Below, piece by piece: positions 24,972 to 34,047 of a DNA stretch of 64,000 nt; the stretch's first letter is position 1, and every line of letters starts with the position of its first letter. The position numbers were made by a program, and so were the translations under genes. Source of the DNA: Akkermansiaceae bacterium (GTDB lineage: Bacteria > Verrucomicrobiota > Verrucomicrobiia > Verrucomicrobiales > Akkermansiaceae). Under the pieces are notes generated by a model, which saw only the letters and a list, made by a program, of their open reading frames with translations, was not told the DNA's origin and did no database searches. The stretch lies in NCBI GenBank assembly GCA_019634595.1, contig JAHCBC010000002.1, positions 434,001-498,000 of the forward strand. Direction: 5' to 3'.

Positions 24972-26507
24972 ATGATCCCACGACTCACCGCGATTCTTCC
25001 GATCTGCCTGGCTCTGGCGGGACCTGCCAAGGCCGCCCTGGAGCTTGTTTCCGAACTGCGCCTGCCGAAGGGTGCCGGGGAGATCCTCACGCTGGATCCC
25101 GCGGGCGGGAATGTGTTCGGAACGGACGGCGCGAAGGGGCTGGTGAGGATCTCCCTTGCGGATCCATACAACCCGAAAGTGGAGGGAACCATCGACCTGC
25201 GGAAGATCCATCCCGGCGGACTCTCCGCGGTATCCTCCGTGGCGGCGGACCCCGCCGGGCGTGGGCTGGTGGCCGCCGCGCTGATCCCAAAGAACCCGAT
25301 CTGTGATCGCGGTCTAGTCGTCCTCATCGACAGCCGCAGCGGCGAGGTGATCCACCGGATGGAAAGCGGCTGGCATCCAGACTGTGTCAGTTTTTCCAAG
25401 GACGGCCGCTGGCTGCTGGTCGCGAACGAAGGGGAGTTCCGGAAGTTCCAGCCGCAGACACCCGGCTCGCTGGGCGTCTGCGACCTTTCCGCTCTCAAGG
25501 ATCTTTCGGGCGTTGGGAGGCTGGTGCTGAAGGATCATCCGCTGGGGCCGCGCGAGGTCGTCGCGGGCGTGCGGACACCGCATGAAAGCGATCCGTCACG
25601 CCGCCATCTGGATCTGGAACCGGAGTATGTCACCTCGGACGGCAGGCACGCCTACGTCTCCCTCCAGGAGAACAACGCCATCGCCGTGTTCGACCTGCGG
25701 GCCGGGGCCTGGTCACGCGTCATCCCGCTCGGTTCATGGCCGGTGCGGATGGACGTGTCCGACCGGGATGGCCCGTGGGGACGGCGGGCGGTCAATGTCA
25801 CGAATCTCGTCGAAGCGATGCCCATGCCTGACACCATCTCGGTTATCGAAGCGGGTGGTCGCCTCCTGATCGCCTCCGCGAATGAAGGCGAAGGGGAGGA
25901 AGTGGCCCGCGTGAAGCATCTCGGCACGGACGGTCCCGCGCTGGCACCGGAGCTGAGGGCGGAACTGAAGAAGCAATTCGGGATCGACCCCCAGCAGGAC
26001 GCCGCGTTGGGCAGACTCCAGGTTTCCAAGATCGACGGGCTGGATGCCAGCGGCCGCATCTCGAAGCTCCACGCGGCGGGAACACGTTCCTTTTCCCTGT
26101 GGGATGCCGCCACGGGCAGGCGCGTCTATGATTCCGGTTCCTATTTCGAGGACTTCGCCGCGGGCAACGATCCGGCCTCCTTCAACACCAACGGCGGAAA
26201 GTATTCCGAATGGGACCGCCGCTCCGACAACCGTGGCCCGGAGACCGAAGCCATCGCCACCGCCAGGGTGCGCGGCGTGCCGATGGTCTTCGTCGCGAAC
26301 GAACGCCAGAACGGACTCTTCGCGTTCAACCTCTCCTCTCCTTCGAAGCCATCTCCGGTCGGCTACTACAACGGCAGGAGCGGCCGCCACTCCGCGCCTG
26401 AATGCATCCTGCCGGTCCCGGCGAAGGCCACGCGCCTCGGCCGGGATCTCGTCATCACCGCTTGGGAGGGCAGTTCCTCCATCACCATCCACCTCGTCAC
26501 GCCATGA
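24972..26507 (+). CDS. Choice-of-anchor I family extracellular protein
   Basis: A 511-residue secreted protein (signal peptide MIPRLTAILPICLALAGPAKA). Repeated strand motifs (EILTLDPAGGNVFGTDG, VSFSKDGRWLLVANEG, YVSLQENNAIAVFDL) form a beta-propeller-like body. The late signature with YSEWDRRSDNRGPETEA is the hallmark of the choice-of-anchor I group, often annotated as alkaline-phosphatase-like or esterase-like; function is unproven. It starts 2 nt after the receptor gene and overlaps the next gene by 4 nt (ATGA), so all three are translationally coupled. Its place behind an outer-membrane barrel suggests it handles whatever that barrel imports. Confidence 0.8.
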   Translation: MIPRLTAILPICLALAGPAKAALELVSELRLPKGAGEILTLDPAGGNVFGTDGAKGLVRISLADPYNPKVEGTIDLRKIHPGGLSAVSSVAADPAGRGLVAAALIPKNPICDRGLVVLIDSRSGEVIHRMESGWHPDCVSFSKDGRWLLVANEGEFRKFQPQTPGSLGVCDLSALKDLSGVGRLVLKDHPLGPREVVAGVRTPHESDPSRRHLDLEPEYVTSDGRHAYVSLQENNAIAVFDLRAGAWSRVIPLGSWPVRMDVSDRDGPWGRRAVNVTNLVEAMPMPDTISVIEAGGRLLIASANEGEGEEVARVKHLGTDGPALAPELRAELKKQFGIDPQQDAALGRLQVSKIDGLDASGRISKLHAAGTRSFSLWDAATGRRVYDSGSYFEDFAAGNDPASFNTNGGKYSEWDRRSDNRGPETEAIATARVRGVPMVFVANERQNGLFAFNLSSPSKPSPVGYYNGRSGRHSAPECILPVPAKATRLGRDLVITAWEGSSSITIHLVTP

Positions 26508-29500
26508 TCCGCATCCTTTCGCTCCTCGCCCTCGGCGTCCCGGTCGCGTCGGCCAACATCCTCATCACGGAGGTCAACTCGAACGCCGCCGCCCCCGCCA
26601 GTTCGGACTTCTTCGAACTCCACAACCACGGCTCCGCTCCGGTCAACCTCAACGGCTGGCGGTGGAACGACAGTGACGGCAGGTTCTCCGAGGGCAAGGC
26701 CTTCGGAAACGTGACGATCCCGGCGGGCGGCGTGCTCGTCGTCTTCACCAGCAATGCGGGCGCTGCGACCTATCCCGCGGAGTCCGCGTTCCGCTCCGCC
26801 TGGAACAATCTCACGGCACCTGTCTATTACGACACGAACTTCAGCATCGGCCTCGGGGGAGGGGATGCGGTGATCCTTTTCAACGCCAGCGGCGTCGTCG
26901 CCGCCCACCTGAACTACGGCACCGCGAATGTGACCGCGGTCCAGGGTGACAACTCGACAATCTCCATCCCGCCGCTGACGAGGATCAACGGAAACACATC
27001 CGCCGGTGGTCACGCGGGTGTGTCCGTGGGTGGCACGGCCCAGGTTTCCGCCGTGTGGAGTCCGGGTTCCGGAACCACCAGCCCACGCTATGCCGCTGCC
27101 GCCGTTGACAGCCTCTCGGCCTTCGCGCAATCGGCCAACCCGGGCACCATCGGTTCGCCGGGTGTCGTGGGATCCGGCACCATCGGAAACGTCGCGCCGA
27201 CTTTCTCCAGCGCACCGGTGATCTATGGAGTGGAGGGATTCGACCTCAGCAACTCCCTCCACCTGATCTCCGCCAGTGACCCGAACCCCGGGCAGACGGT
27301 GACCCTTTCCGTGGTCTCGAAACCCGCTTGGGTGACCGTCAACACGGGCAATGGATCCGTGGCCGGGATCCCGCCTGCGGCAGGTGACTATGAGATGGTG
27401 GTGCGCGCCACGGACAATGCCTCGCCCCCGCTGTCCGCGGACCAGACGATCACGATCACCGTTTTCGCGGAGAGCGCGCCGGTCCTGCTCAACGAATACA
27501 GCGCGGTCGCGGCAGGTGAATTTCTAGGCGGTGAAACCAGCACGGCGGTGGATACTTACTTCGGCCGCGTCGCCGGAAATGGCGGCGAGTGGTTCGAGCT
27601 GGTGGTGGTGGGGAACGGTACCGCGAACTCCAAGGTGGACATGCGCGGATGGAAGCTCGATGTGCTCGGCGACCTCGGCACACGGACCCTGGTGCTGAGC
27701 AATGATGCCTACTGGTCGAATGTCACCGCGGGTACCATCCTCACCTTCACCACCTCCAACACCGCGCAGGGCGGACTGGACACGCAGATCCACAAGACCA
27801 GTGCCCTCACCTCCACCGGCGTGCTGTGGTCGAACATCTGGATCTTTGATCCCTCCTTCATCTCCCAGCAGGAATCCACAGTGAACAACCGCATGGGCAT
27901 CAGCAGCTCGAACACGCGCTTCGTGATCCGCGATGCGGCAGGGCGCGTGGTATTCGGTCCCGCGGGCGAAGGAATCGCCACCGGCGGCGTGCCACCGGAC
28001 ACCGTGGGTGTGAACTCCGGGGAAGTGGTGAAGCTGGAGGCTGATCCCATCCCTTTCATCGATCCCTATTACAGCCCGTACAATGATGGCACCACCTCGT
28101 CCTTCGGCGCGCCGAATCTGTGGGGCGGCGGTGGATCCGATCAGAAGTTCACCGCGTACCGGACGGCCAACAGTCCTCCGAGGTTCACTTCCTCCCCTCT
28201 GACCCGGGCCTACGGCAGCTACAGCCACACCTTCACCACCGCGGATCCGGACGGAAATGCGGTCACGCTCAGCGCGACGGGGCTTCCTTCCTTCCTCACG
28301 CTGACTCCGGGCGCTGGCGGCACCGCGACCCTGTCCTCCAATCGACCGCTCACGCTGGATGACGCCGGATTCCACACGGTCCGGATCGTCGCCAACGACG
28401 GCCAGGCCTCTAACAACATCACGCCCCAGGTCTTCACGCTCACGGTGTTCCACGACAAGCCGGCGGTGATCCTCAACGAATACAACGCGGTCTCCGCCGG
28501 GAGCCTGCTGGGTGGTCCGGAAGAGTCCTCTTCGGACACCCACTTCGGCCGCATCGCGGGGAACGGCGGCCGTTGGTTCGAGCTGGCAGTGACGGGCAAC
28601 GGCGGGCCGGGAACGGTCGACCTGCGCGGATGGAGGATCGAGATCGGCTCCTCGCGCGGGGGTCATCCTTTCACGGCGGCCAATGTCATCACCCTCGCCG
28701 CCCATGGAGACTGGTCGGCGGTCCGGGCGGGTTCCCTGCTCACGTTCATCAATGCGAACACCGCCGGTGGCGGACTCGATACCCACATCCTGCGCCGTGA
28801 CCGTTCGTCAACGCTGGGGGACTCTTGGTCGAATGTCTGGCTGGGCGACAGCGCCCGCCTGTCCGTCACCGGGGCAACGGTTTCCGGGAATGTCGTCGAT
28901 GGCATCGCCATCGGAAATGATGACACGCAGTTCCTGATCCGGGACGCGTCCGGACGGATCGTCTTCGGCCCGGTGGGTGAGGGCATCGCTCCGGTCTCCG
29001 GCATCAGCGCGACGGAAGTGTTCGAACTGGAAGGGCATCCGTCGCCAGCCGTCGCCCCTTTCATCACCTCGGATGACACCTCAGTTCCACCGCGGGAAGG
29101 CTACGACGATGGAGCCTCCGGCTCCACCTTCGGCTGGCCGAACGAGTGGCACCGCGGTACCGGCGGCCCGCTGACGCTTCAGGATTTCACGCCGTATATC
29201 GGCGGTATCCCTGCCAGCGGATTCAGTCTCTGGATCTCTGCGTTCCCCGCCCTTGCGGACAAGACGGCCCGGGGGGACTCCGACCTGGACGGACGGGTCA
29301 ACTACGCCGAATACGTCTTCGGCGGAAATCCCGGCGTGGCGGATGGTCCTTATGCACAGACTTTCGCCTCTGCGGCAGGCTCCGCCACCTGGGGCTTCGT
29401 CATGAGGGACGACAGTTCGATCCGCTACGTCCTGAAGCGTTCGGCGAATCTATCCGTCTGGACCCTGGCGGATGATCTCGCCGTTTCCTTCGCTCCGCAT

Positions 29501-29602
29501 CCGGACATCCCCGGCTTCCTCCGCGGCACGGTGGCGCTGCCGCCGGTGCCCGCCGCCGGGAAAGAGTTCTTCCGCATCGAACTGGAGATCCCCGCGGAGT
29601 GA
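26504..29602 (+). CDS. Large secreted lamin-tail-domain protein with Ig-like repeats
   Basis: A 1032-residue secreted protein (signal MIRILSLLALGVPVASA) built from repeated modules. There is a lamin-tail domain at about residues 18-145 (NILITEVNSN, FFELHNHGSAPVNLNGWRW). A putative-Ig/cadherin-like domain lies at 231-323 and a second lamin-tail-like unit at 325-530. Another Ig-like domain covers about 554-650 and a third lamin-tail-like unit about 652-880. Units two and three are diverged copies (LNEYSAVAAGEFLGG against LNEYNAVSAGSLLGG). Near 925 lies a calcium-loop-like DSDLDGRVNYAEYVFGGNP, typical of verrucomicrobial secreted proteins. No catalytic domain and no PEP-CTERM tail are seen. It overlaps the upstream gene by 4 nt. 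It is likely a structural or substrate-binding surface protein. Confidence 0.8.
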   Translation: MIRILSLLALGVPVASANILITEVNSNAAAPASSDFFELHNHGSAPVNLNGWRWNDSDGRFSEGKAFGNVTIPAGGVLVVFTSNAGAATYPAESAFRSAWNNLTAPVYYDTNFSIGLGGGDAVILFNASGVVAAHLNYGTANVTAVQGDNSTISIPPLTRINGNTSAGGHAGVSVGGTAQVSAVWSPGSGTTSPRYAAAAVDSLSAFAQSANPGTIGSPGVVGSGTIGNVAPTFSSAPVIYGVEGFDLSNSLHLISASDPNPGQTVTLSVVSKPAWVTVNTGNGSVAGIPPAAGDYEMVVRATDNASPPLSADQTITITVFAESAPVLLNEYSAVAAGEFLGGETSTAVDTYFGRVAGNGGEWFELVVVGNGTANSKVDMRGWKLDVLGDLGTRTLVLSNDAYWSNVTAGTILTFTTSNTAQGGLDTQIHKTSALTSTGVLWSNIWIFDPSFISQQESTVNNRMGISSSNTRFVIRDAAGRVVFGPAGEGIATGGVPPDTVGVNSGEVVKLEADPIPFIDPYYSPYNDGTTSSFGAPNLWGGGGSDQKFTAYRTANSPPRFTSSPLTRAYGSYSHTFTTADPDGNAVTLSATGLPSFLTLTPGAGGTATLSSNRPLTLDDAGFHTVRIVANDGQASNNITPQVFTLTVFHDKPAVILNEYNAVSAGSLLGGPEESSSDTHFGRIAGNGGRWFELAVTGNGGPGTVDLRGWRIEIGSSRGGHPFTAANVITLAAHGDWSAVRAGSLLTFINANTAGGGLDTHILRRDRSSTLGDSWSNVWLGDSARLSVTGATVSGNVVDGIAIGNDDTQFLIRDASGRIVFGPVGEGIAPVSGISATEVFELEGHPSPAVAPFITSDDTSVPPREGYDDGASGSTFGWPNEWHRGTGGPLTLQDFTPYIGGIPASGFSLWISAFPALADKTARGDSDLDGRVNYAEYVFGGNPGVADGPYAQTFASAAGSATWGFVMRDDSSIRYVLKRSANLSVWTLADDLAVSFAPHPDIPGFLRGTVALPPVPAAGKEFFRIELEIPAE

Positions 29603-29687
29603 TCCGTGGCGGATTCGTCACATGACGGCGATTCCCCGCATACGCGAAAAGCCGGTTGATACCCGCATCCGGATTCCCCGACCGAAT

Positions 29688-30338
29688 ATGAAAAAGAAAA
29701 CACTCGTCTTCTGCCTGTCCCTGATGGGCGTTCTCACGCTCTCGTCGAACGCGGCGATGGTCATCACCGAATGGATGTACCAAGGCACCGGAACCGGCGG
29801 AGCCGGGGAGTTCATCGAGTTCACCAACACCGGGTCGAGCGCCATCGACATGAATGGATGGAGCTTCTGGGATTCCGTCACTCCGGTCCCGACCACCAGG
29901 ATCGATCTTTCCGGATTCGGGATGGTTGCGCCGGGTCAATCGGTGATCCTTACGGATGCGACGGCGGAGGATTTCCGCACCGCATGGGGACTGGGAGCAG
30001 GTGTCGCGGTCATCGGCAGCCTCAGCCAGAACCTGGGACGTGCGGATGCGATCCAACTCTACAACGCCGCAGGCAGCCTGGTGGACCAACTGGTCTACAA
30101 CGATCAGGGCACAGGCAATGTCAAAGGCCCCCGCACGCAGGGCACCAGCGCGATCACCACCCCTGCCAACTATGGGACGGACAACGCATCCGCATGGGTT
30201 CTTTCGACCGGCGACAGCCTGACCTGGACATCGACTCTCGGCACCGGCAGTCCCGGCGTCGCCGCCATCCCGGAGCCGTCTTCACTCGCCCTGCTGGGTT
30301 CCATGGGTGCGCTGGCGTTTCTCCGCCGCCGCCGCTGA
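29688..30338 (+). CDS. PEP-CTERM protein with lamin-tail domain
   Basis: A 216-residue protein with a lysine-rich signal peptide (MKKKTLVFCLSLMGVLTLSSNA), one lamin-tail domain (AMVITEWMYQGTG, GEFIEFTNTGSSAIDMNGWSF) and the tag IPEPSSLALLGSMGALAFLRRRR. It shares its domain with the large protein upstream, so the two probably act together at the cell surface, this one anchored through exosortase processing. The start at 29688 is set by the signal peptide. It lies 85 nt after the large protein, with a TCGTCAC half-site in between, and ends before a terminator-like hairpin. Confidence 0.87.
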   Translation: MKKKTLVFCLSLMGVLTLSSNAAMVITEWMYQGTGTGGAGEFIEFTNTGSSAIDMNGWSFWDSVTPVPTTRIDLSGFGMVAPGQSVILTDATAEDFRTAWGLGAGVAVIGSLSQNLGRADAIQLYNAAGSLVDQLVYNDQGTGNVKGPRTQGTSAITTPANYGTDNASAWVLSTGDSLTWTSTLGTGSPGVAAIPEPSSLALLGSMGALAFLRRRR

Positions 30339-30366
30339 ATCGCGGAAACCGCATCTTTCATTCACC

Positions 30367-30398
30367 ACGGGACGTTTCCGGAAGGGGGCGTCCCGTTT
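30367..30398 (+). terminator. Terminator-like hairpin after the lamin-tail cluster
   Basis: Arms ACGGGACG (30367-30374) and CGTCCCGT (30389-30396) around a 14-nt loop, ending in TTT. It lies 28 nt after the PEP-CTERM stop and closes the cluster before htpG. Confidence 0.55.
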
Positions 30399-30456
30399 CC
30401 CGTGCTTGCCATAGCGGGCATGATGCGGTTTTTTCCGGCCACGAAACTCTCCCATC

Positions 30457-32292
30457 ATGTCCACCGCATCCCCGCAGCAGCACACTTTCCAGGCCGAGGT
30501 CAAACAGCTCCTCGATATCGTCATCCACTCCCTCTACACGGATAAGGAAATCTTCGTCCGGGAGCTGGTTTCCAACGCGTCCGACGCTCTGGAGAAGATG
30601 CGCCTCAAGGAGCTGACCGAGTCCGATGTCTTCGAGAAGGGCAAGGCGCTGGAGATCACCATCACCGCGGATGAGGAGAACAAGACCCTCACCATCGCGG
30701 ACTCCGGCATCGGCATGACGGAGGAGGAACTGGTGCGCAACCTCGGCACCATCGCCCACTCCGGCACGAAGGCCTTCCTCCAGGCGATGAAGGAAAAGGG
30801 CGAGGCCGGTCCTGAGGTCATCGGCCAGTTCGGCGTCGGCTTTTACAGCGCCTTCATGGCGGCGGACCGCGTGGAGGTCTACACCCGCTCCTGGGAGCCG
30901 GGCGCACCGGGCCTGAAGTGGGAGAGCGACGGCCAGGGCGGATATACGATCGAGCAGGCGGAGGACGTTTCCCGCGGCTCGAAGATGGTCCTGCACCTGA
31001 AGGACGAAGCTTTCGCGAAAAAGCACAAGGTCGAGGAGCTGCTGAAGAAATACTCGAACTTCGTTTCCTTCCCGATCCTCGTTGAAGGCGAGCGCGTCAA
31101 CACCGTCGGCGCGATCTGGCTGAAGTCGAAGAACGAGGTGTCCAAGGAGGAATACGCGGAGTTCTACAAGTTCATCGGCCACGCGTGGGACGAGCCGTTC
31201 TACACCATGCACTTCAGCGCGGACGCGCCCATCACCATCAACGCGCTGCTCTTCACCCCGGGTGAGAACAACGAGCGCTTCGGCATGGGCCAGATGGAGC
31301 CGGGCGTCGCCCTCTACTGCAAGAAGGTGCTCATCGACCCGAAGCCGAAGGGCCTGCTGCCGGAGTGGCTGCGCTTTCTCAAGGGCGTGATCGACTCCGC
31401 CGACCTGCCGCTCAACATCTCCCGCGAGTCCATGCAGGACAGCGCGCTGGTGAAGAAGCTGAACCAGCTCATCACGAAGCGTTTCCTCAAGTTCCTCGAA
31501 AAGCAGGCCACGGACGAGCCGGAGAAATTCCGTGAGTTCCACGAGAAGTTCGGCCGCTTCCTCAAGGAAGGCATCGCCACCAGCTATGAGCACCAGGAAG
31601 CCCTCGCCGGGCTGCTGCGCTTCGAAAGCTCCATGACGGAGGCCGGCACGCTCACCAGCTTCGCCGACTACAACACCCGCGCGAAAGAAGAGCAGAAGGA
31701 GATCTACTACCTCACCGGTCCGTCCCGCGAGGTGATCGAGAGCGGTCCGTATCTGGAGGCGTTCAAGGCTCGCGGGCTGGAGGTCGCCTTCTTCACGGAT
31801 CCCGTGGACAGCTACGTGCTCCAGTCGCTGCCGGAGTTCGCGGGCAAGACGCTCGTCGCCGCCGACCGCGCGGAGATCGAACTGGATGACCTTTCCGATG
31901 AGAAGGAAAAGCTCGGCGAAGCCGAGGCCAAGTCCCTCACCGAGTGGCTCCAGGAAAAGCTGGGCGGCAAGGTGGCATCGGTGAATGTCGGCAAGCGCCT
32001 GGTCGAAAGCCCGGTGGTCGCCCTCACGCCGAAGGACTCCCTCAACCCGCAGATGCGCGCGATGATGAAGTCCATGGGCCAGGAGATGCCGGAGGAAAAG
32101 CCGACGCTGGAGATCAACGCCGGGCACGGTCTGGTGAAGAAGCTTTCCTCGCTCAAGGACAGCGATCCGGAACTGGCGGAGGCCATCGGCGTCCAGCTCG
32201 CGGACCAGGCGCTGCTTGCCGCTGGTCTGGTGGAGAACCCACAGGCCGTCGCCGCACGGATGAACGCGCTGCTGGAGCGGGTTATCAAGTGA
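30457..32292 (+). CDS. htpG: Molecular chaperone HtpG (Hsp90)
   Basis: Cytosolic ATP-dependent Hsp90 chaperone, 611 residues. The N-terminal GHKL ATPase domain shows ELVSNASDALEKMR, IADSGIGMTEEEL, LGTIAHSGTKAFL and GQFGVGFYSAFMAAD. The middle domain has LPLNISRESMQ, and the C-terminal dimerisation region ends in ALLERVIK. All ATP-binding residues are in place. It is a single gene, preceded by a terminator and followed by a small hairpin (GTTGCCT/AGGCAAC, 32294-32309) and a repeat element. Confidence 0.97.
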   Translation: MSTASPQQHTFQAEVKQLLDIVIHSLYTDKEIFVRELVSNASDALEKMRLKELTESDVFEKGKALEITITADEENKTLTIADSGIGMTEEELVRNLGTIAHSGTKAFLQAMKEKGEAGPEVIGQFGVGFYSAFMAADRVEVYTRSWEPGAPGLKWESDGQGGYTIEQAEDVSRGSKMVLHLKDEAFAKKHKVEELLKKYSNFVSFPILVEGERVNTVGAIWLKSKNEVSKEEYAEFYKFIGHAWDEPFYTMHFSADAPITINALLFTPGENNERFGMGQMEPGVALYCKKVLIDPKPKGLLPEWLRFLKGVIDSADLPLNISRESMQDSALVKKLNQLITKRFLKFLEKQATDEPEKFREFHEKFGRFLKEGIATSYEHQEALAGLLRFESSMTEAGTLTSFADYNTRAKEEQKEIYYLTGPSREVIESGPYLEAFKARGLEVAFFTDPVDSYVLQSLPEFAGKTLVAADRAEIELDDLSDEKEKLGEAEAKSLTEWLQEKLGGKVASVNVGKRLVESPVVALTPKDSLNPQMRAMMKSMGQEMPEEKPTLEINAGHGLVKKLSSLKDSDPELAEAIGVQLADQALLAAGLVENPQAVAARMNALLERVIK

Positions 32293-32342
32293 GGTTGCCT
32301 CCAGGCAACGGAACATTCCCTGCCGCCTCCATTTCACGCGAC

Positions 32343-32501
32343 AGCGTCATGGAGTGCGGCGGCCCTCCGCCGCTTTGGGGGGAGGACGTCGCCCAGCCTT
32401 TGGAGGTGGCAGCCACTTGGGATGCCGAAATCATCCTTTGTTCCGGGAGAGTGGTGCCCGCCGCTGGAAAGCGGCAGAAGACTGCCGCCCTCCATGACGC
32501 T
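32343..32501. repeat. MITE-like intergenic element with hairpin ends
   Basis: A 159-bp element whose outer 20-bp ends are inverted and match at 18 of 20 positions (32343-32362 and 32482-32501, starting AGCGTCATGGAG). Each end also carries its own perfect hairpin: GCGGCGG/CCGCCGC at 32356-32373, and GCCGCT/AGCGGC at 32460-32475. It fills most of the htpG-Nramp intergenic region and has no credible coding frame. Confidence 0.6.
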
Positions 32502-32589
32502 GCCGCGCACGGGGAGGACGCCCCGGTTGATGGTGACTGCCCCATGATTATTTCCTGCCCATCGGTTTGGGACTGGCTATGAAGGCATC

Positions 32590-33963
32590 ATGCCAGATGC
32601 GCACGACAACCCCTACGTCCTGACCGCCGAACGCGCGGAGGCACCTCCTGCCACCTGGCTCGGGCGGACGAGATACCTCGGCCCGGGGTTGATCCTCACC
32701 GCCTCCATCGTCGGTTCCGGCGAGCTGATCGGCACCACCATCTTCGGCGCGCGCGCGGGCTTCATCTGCTTCTGGGTGATCCTGGTGAGCTGTCTGGTGA
32801 AGGTGGCGCTCCAGATCGAGTTCGGGAAATACGCGCTCTACACCGGCAAGAGCACCATGGCGGCGCTCAACGGACTGCCCGGCCCCAGGTTCGGCCGCGC
32901 GGGATGGGCCATCTGGGTGTGGCTGCTGGTCATGATGGTGAAGCTGCTCCAGGTCGGCGGCATCGTCGGTGGGGTGGCGACCTTGCTCGCCATGGCATTC
33001 CCCGCCGTGCCCGTGCTGGTGTGGCTGCCGGTCATCGTCGTCATCAACTGCGCGTTTGTTTCCCGGGGATATTCCGCCATCGAGAAGGGGTCCATCGTGA
33101 TGACGGTGCTGTTCACCATCACCACCCTGCTTTCCTTGCTCGCGCTGCAATGGACGGGCCTCGCCGTCACCGGGGAGGAGCTGCTTTCCGGCCTCGCCTT
33201 CGGCCTGCCGAAGGAGGTGGTCTTCTATGCGTGGGCGGCCTTCGGCATCACCGGCATCGGCGGAGATGAGATCCTGGTCTATAACTACTGGCTCATCGAG
33301 AAAGGCTACGCCGCGAAGACCGGCCCGCGGGACGACTCGCCGGAGTGGGTGGCCCGTGCCAAAGGCTGGATCACCGTCATGAAAATGGACGCCCTCATTT
33401 CCATGGTGGTCTATACCGTGGTCACGGCGGCGTTCTACCTCCTCGGTGCGGCGGTACTCCACCGTCTCGGCCAGCTTCCCGAGGACAAGGACCTTTTGCA
33501 GCAGCTCAGCCTCATCTACACCCATTCGCTCGGCCCATGGGCGAAGTGGGTGTACCTCGTCGGCGCGATCGTCGTGCTGGCCTCCACCATGCTCGCCGCC
33601 ACCGGTGCGTGGAGCCGCCAGTTCGCGGACGCGGCCGGACAGTTCGGCTTCATCAACTTCCTGGACAAGACGCAACGGGACAAGCTGGTCAGGATCTTCA
33701 CCTGGCTCTTCCCATGCCTGTGGGCGCTGGTCTTCGTGTATTTCCGCAACAGCGCGATGATGGTCCTCATCGGCGGTGCGGCGACCATGGCGGTGCTGTT
33801 CGTCGTGGTATTCGCCTCCATCTGGTTCCGCTTCAGGACGTTGCCCGCATCGCTGAAGCCGGGCCGCGGCTATGACATCGCGCTGGCAGTCAGCATCCTC
33901 GCCATCCTTGCGGTCGGGGTGCAGGCGCTGGCCAGCGCCCTGCAGAAGATCCTGCAGGAGTGA
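32590..33963 (+). CDS. Nramp-family-like metal ion transporter with altered metal site
   Basis: A 457-residue inner membrane protein with about eleven hydrophobic segments and an Nramp-like first helix (GPGLILTASIVGSGELIGTT). The classic metal-binding DPGN motif is replaced by GSGE, and the MPH motif of helix 6 is not visible (the matching region reads GITGIGGDEILVYNYW). This subgroup therefore probably moves a different ion, or uses other ligands, than the Mn/Fe transporters. The overall pattern (LLWxxxLS-like second helix, LQIEFGKYALYTGKS) still supports the family. It stands alone after the repeat element, with no visible metal-regulator site. Confidence 0.75.
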   Translation: MPDAHDNPYVLTAERAEAPPATWLGRTRYLGPGLILTASIVGSGELIGTTIFGARAGFICFWVILVSCLVKVALQIEFGKYALYTGKSTMAALNGLPGPRFGRAGWAIWVWLLVMMVKLLQVGGIVGGVATLLAMAFPAVPVLVWLPVIVVINCAFVSRGYSAIEKGSIVMTVLFTITTLLSLLALQWTGLAVTGEELLSGLAFGLPKEVVFYAWAAFGITGIGGDEILVYNYWLIEKGYAAKTGPRDDSPEWVARAKGWITVMKMDALISMVVYTVVTAAFYLLGAAVLHRLGQLPEDKDLLQQLSLIYTHSLGPWAKWVYLVGAIVVLASTMLAATGAWSRQFADAAGQFGFINFLDKTQRDKLVRIFTWLFPCLWALVFVYFRNSAMMVLIGGAATMAVLFVVVFASIWFRFRTLPASLKPGRGYDIALAVSILAILAVGVQALASALQKILQE

Positions 33964-34047
33964 ACGGCATCGCGGCCAACTGCGGTTTGCTGCTTTACTT
34001 CTCATATTCCGGTCATTTGAATGGTGGGAAACCCATTTGATACCGGC

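Noticed and set aside
30358-32337. A 659-codon open frame antisense to htpG
   Set aside because: HtpG is unmistakable; the antisense frame is a low-complexity, His/Gly/Leu-rich shadow.
32548-34005. A 485-codon frame antisense to the Nramp-like gene
   Set aside because: The composition is shadow-like (Asp/His/Arg-rich), and the opposite strand has transmembrane helices and family motifs.
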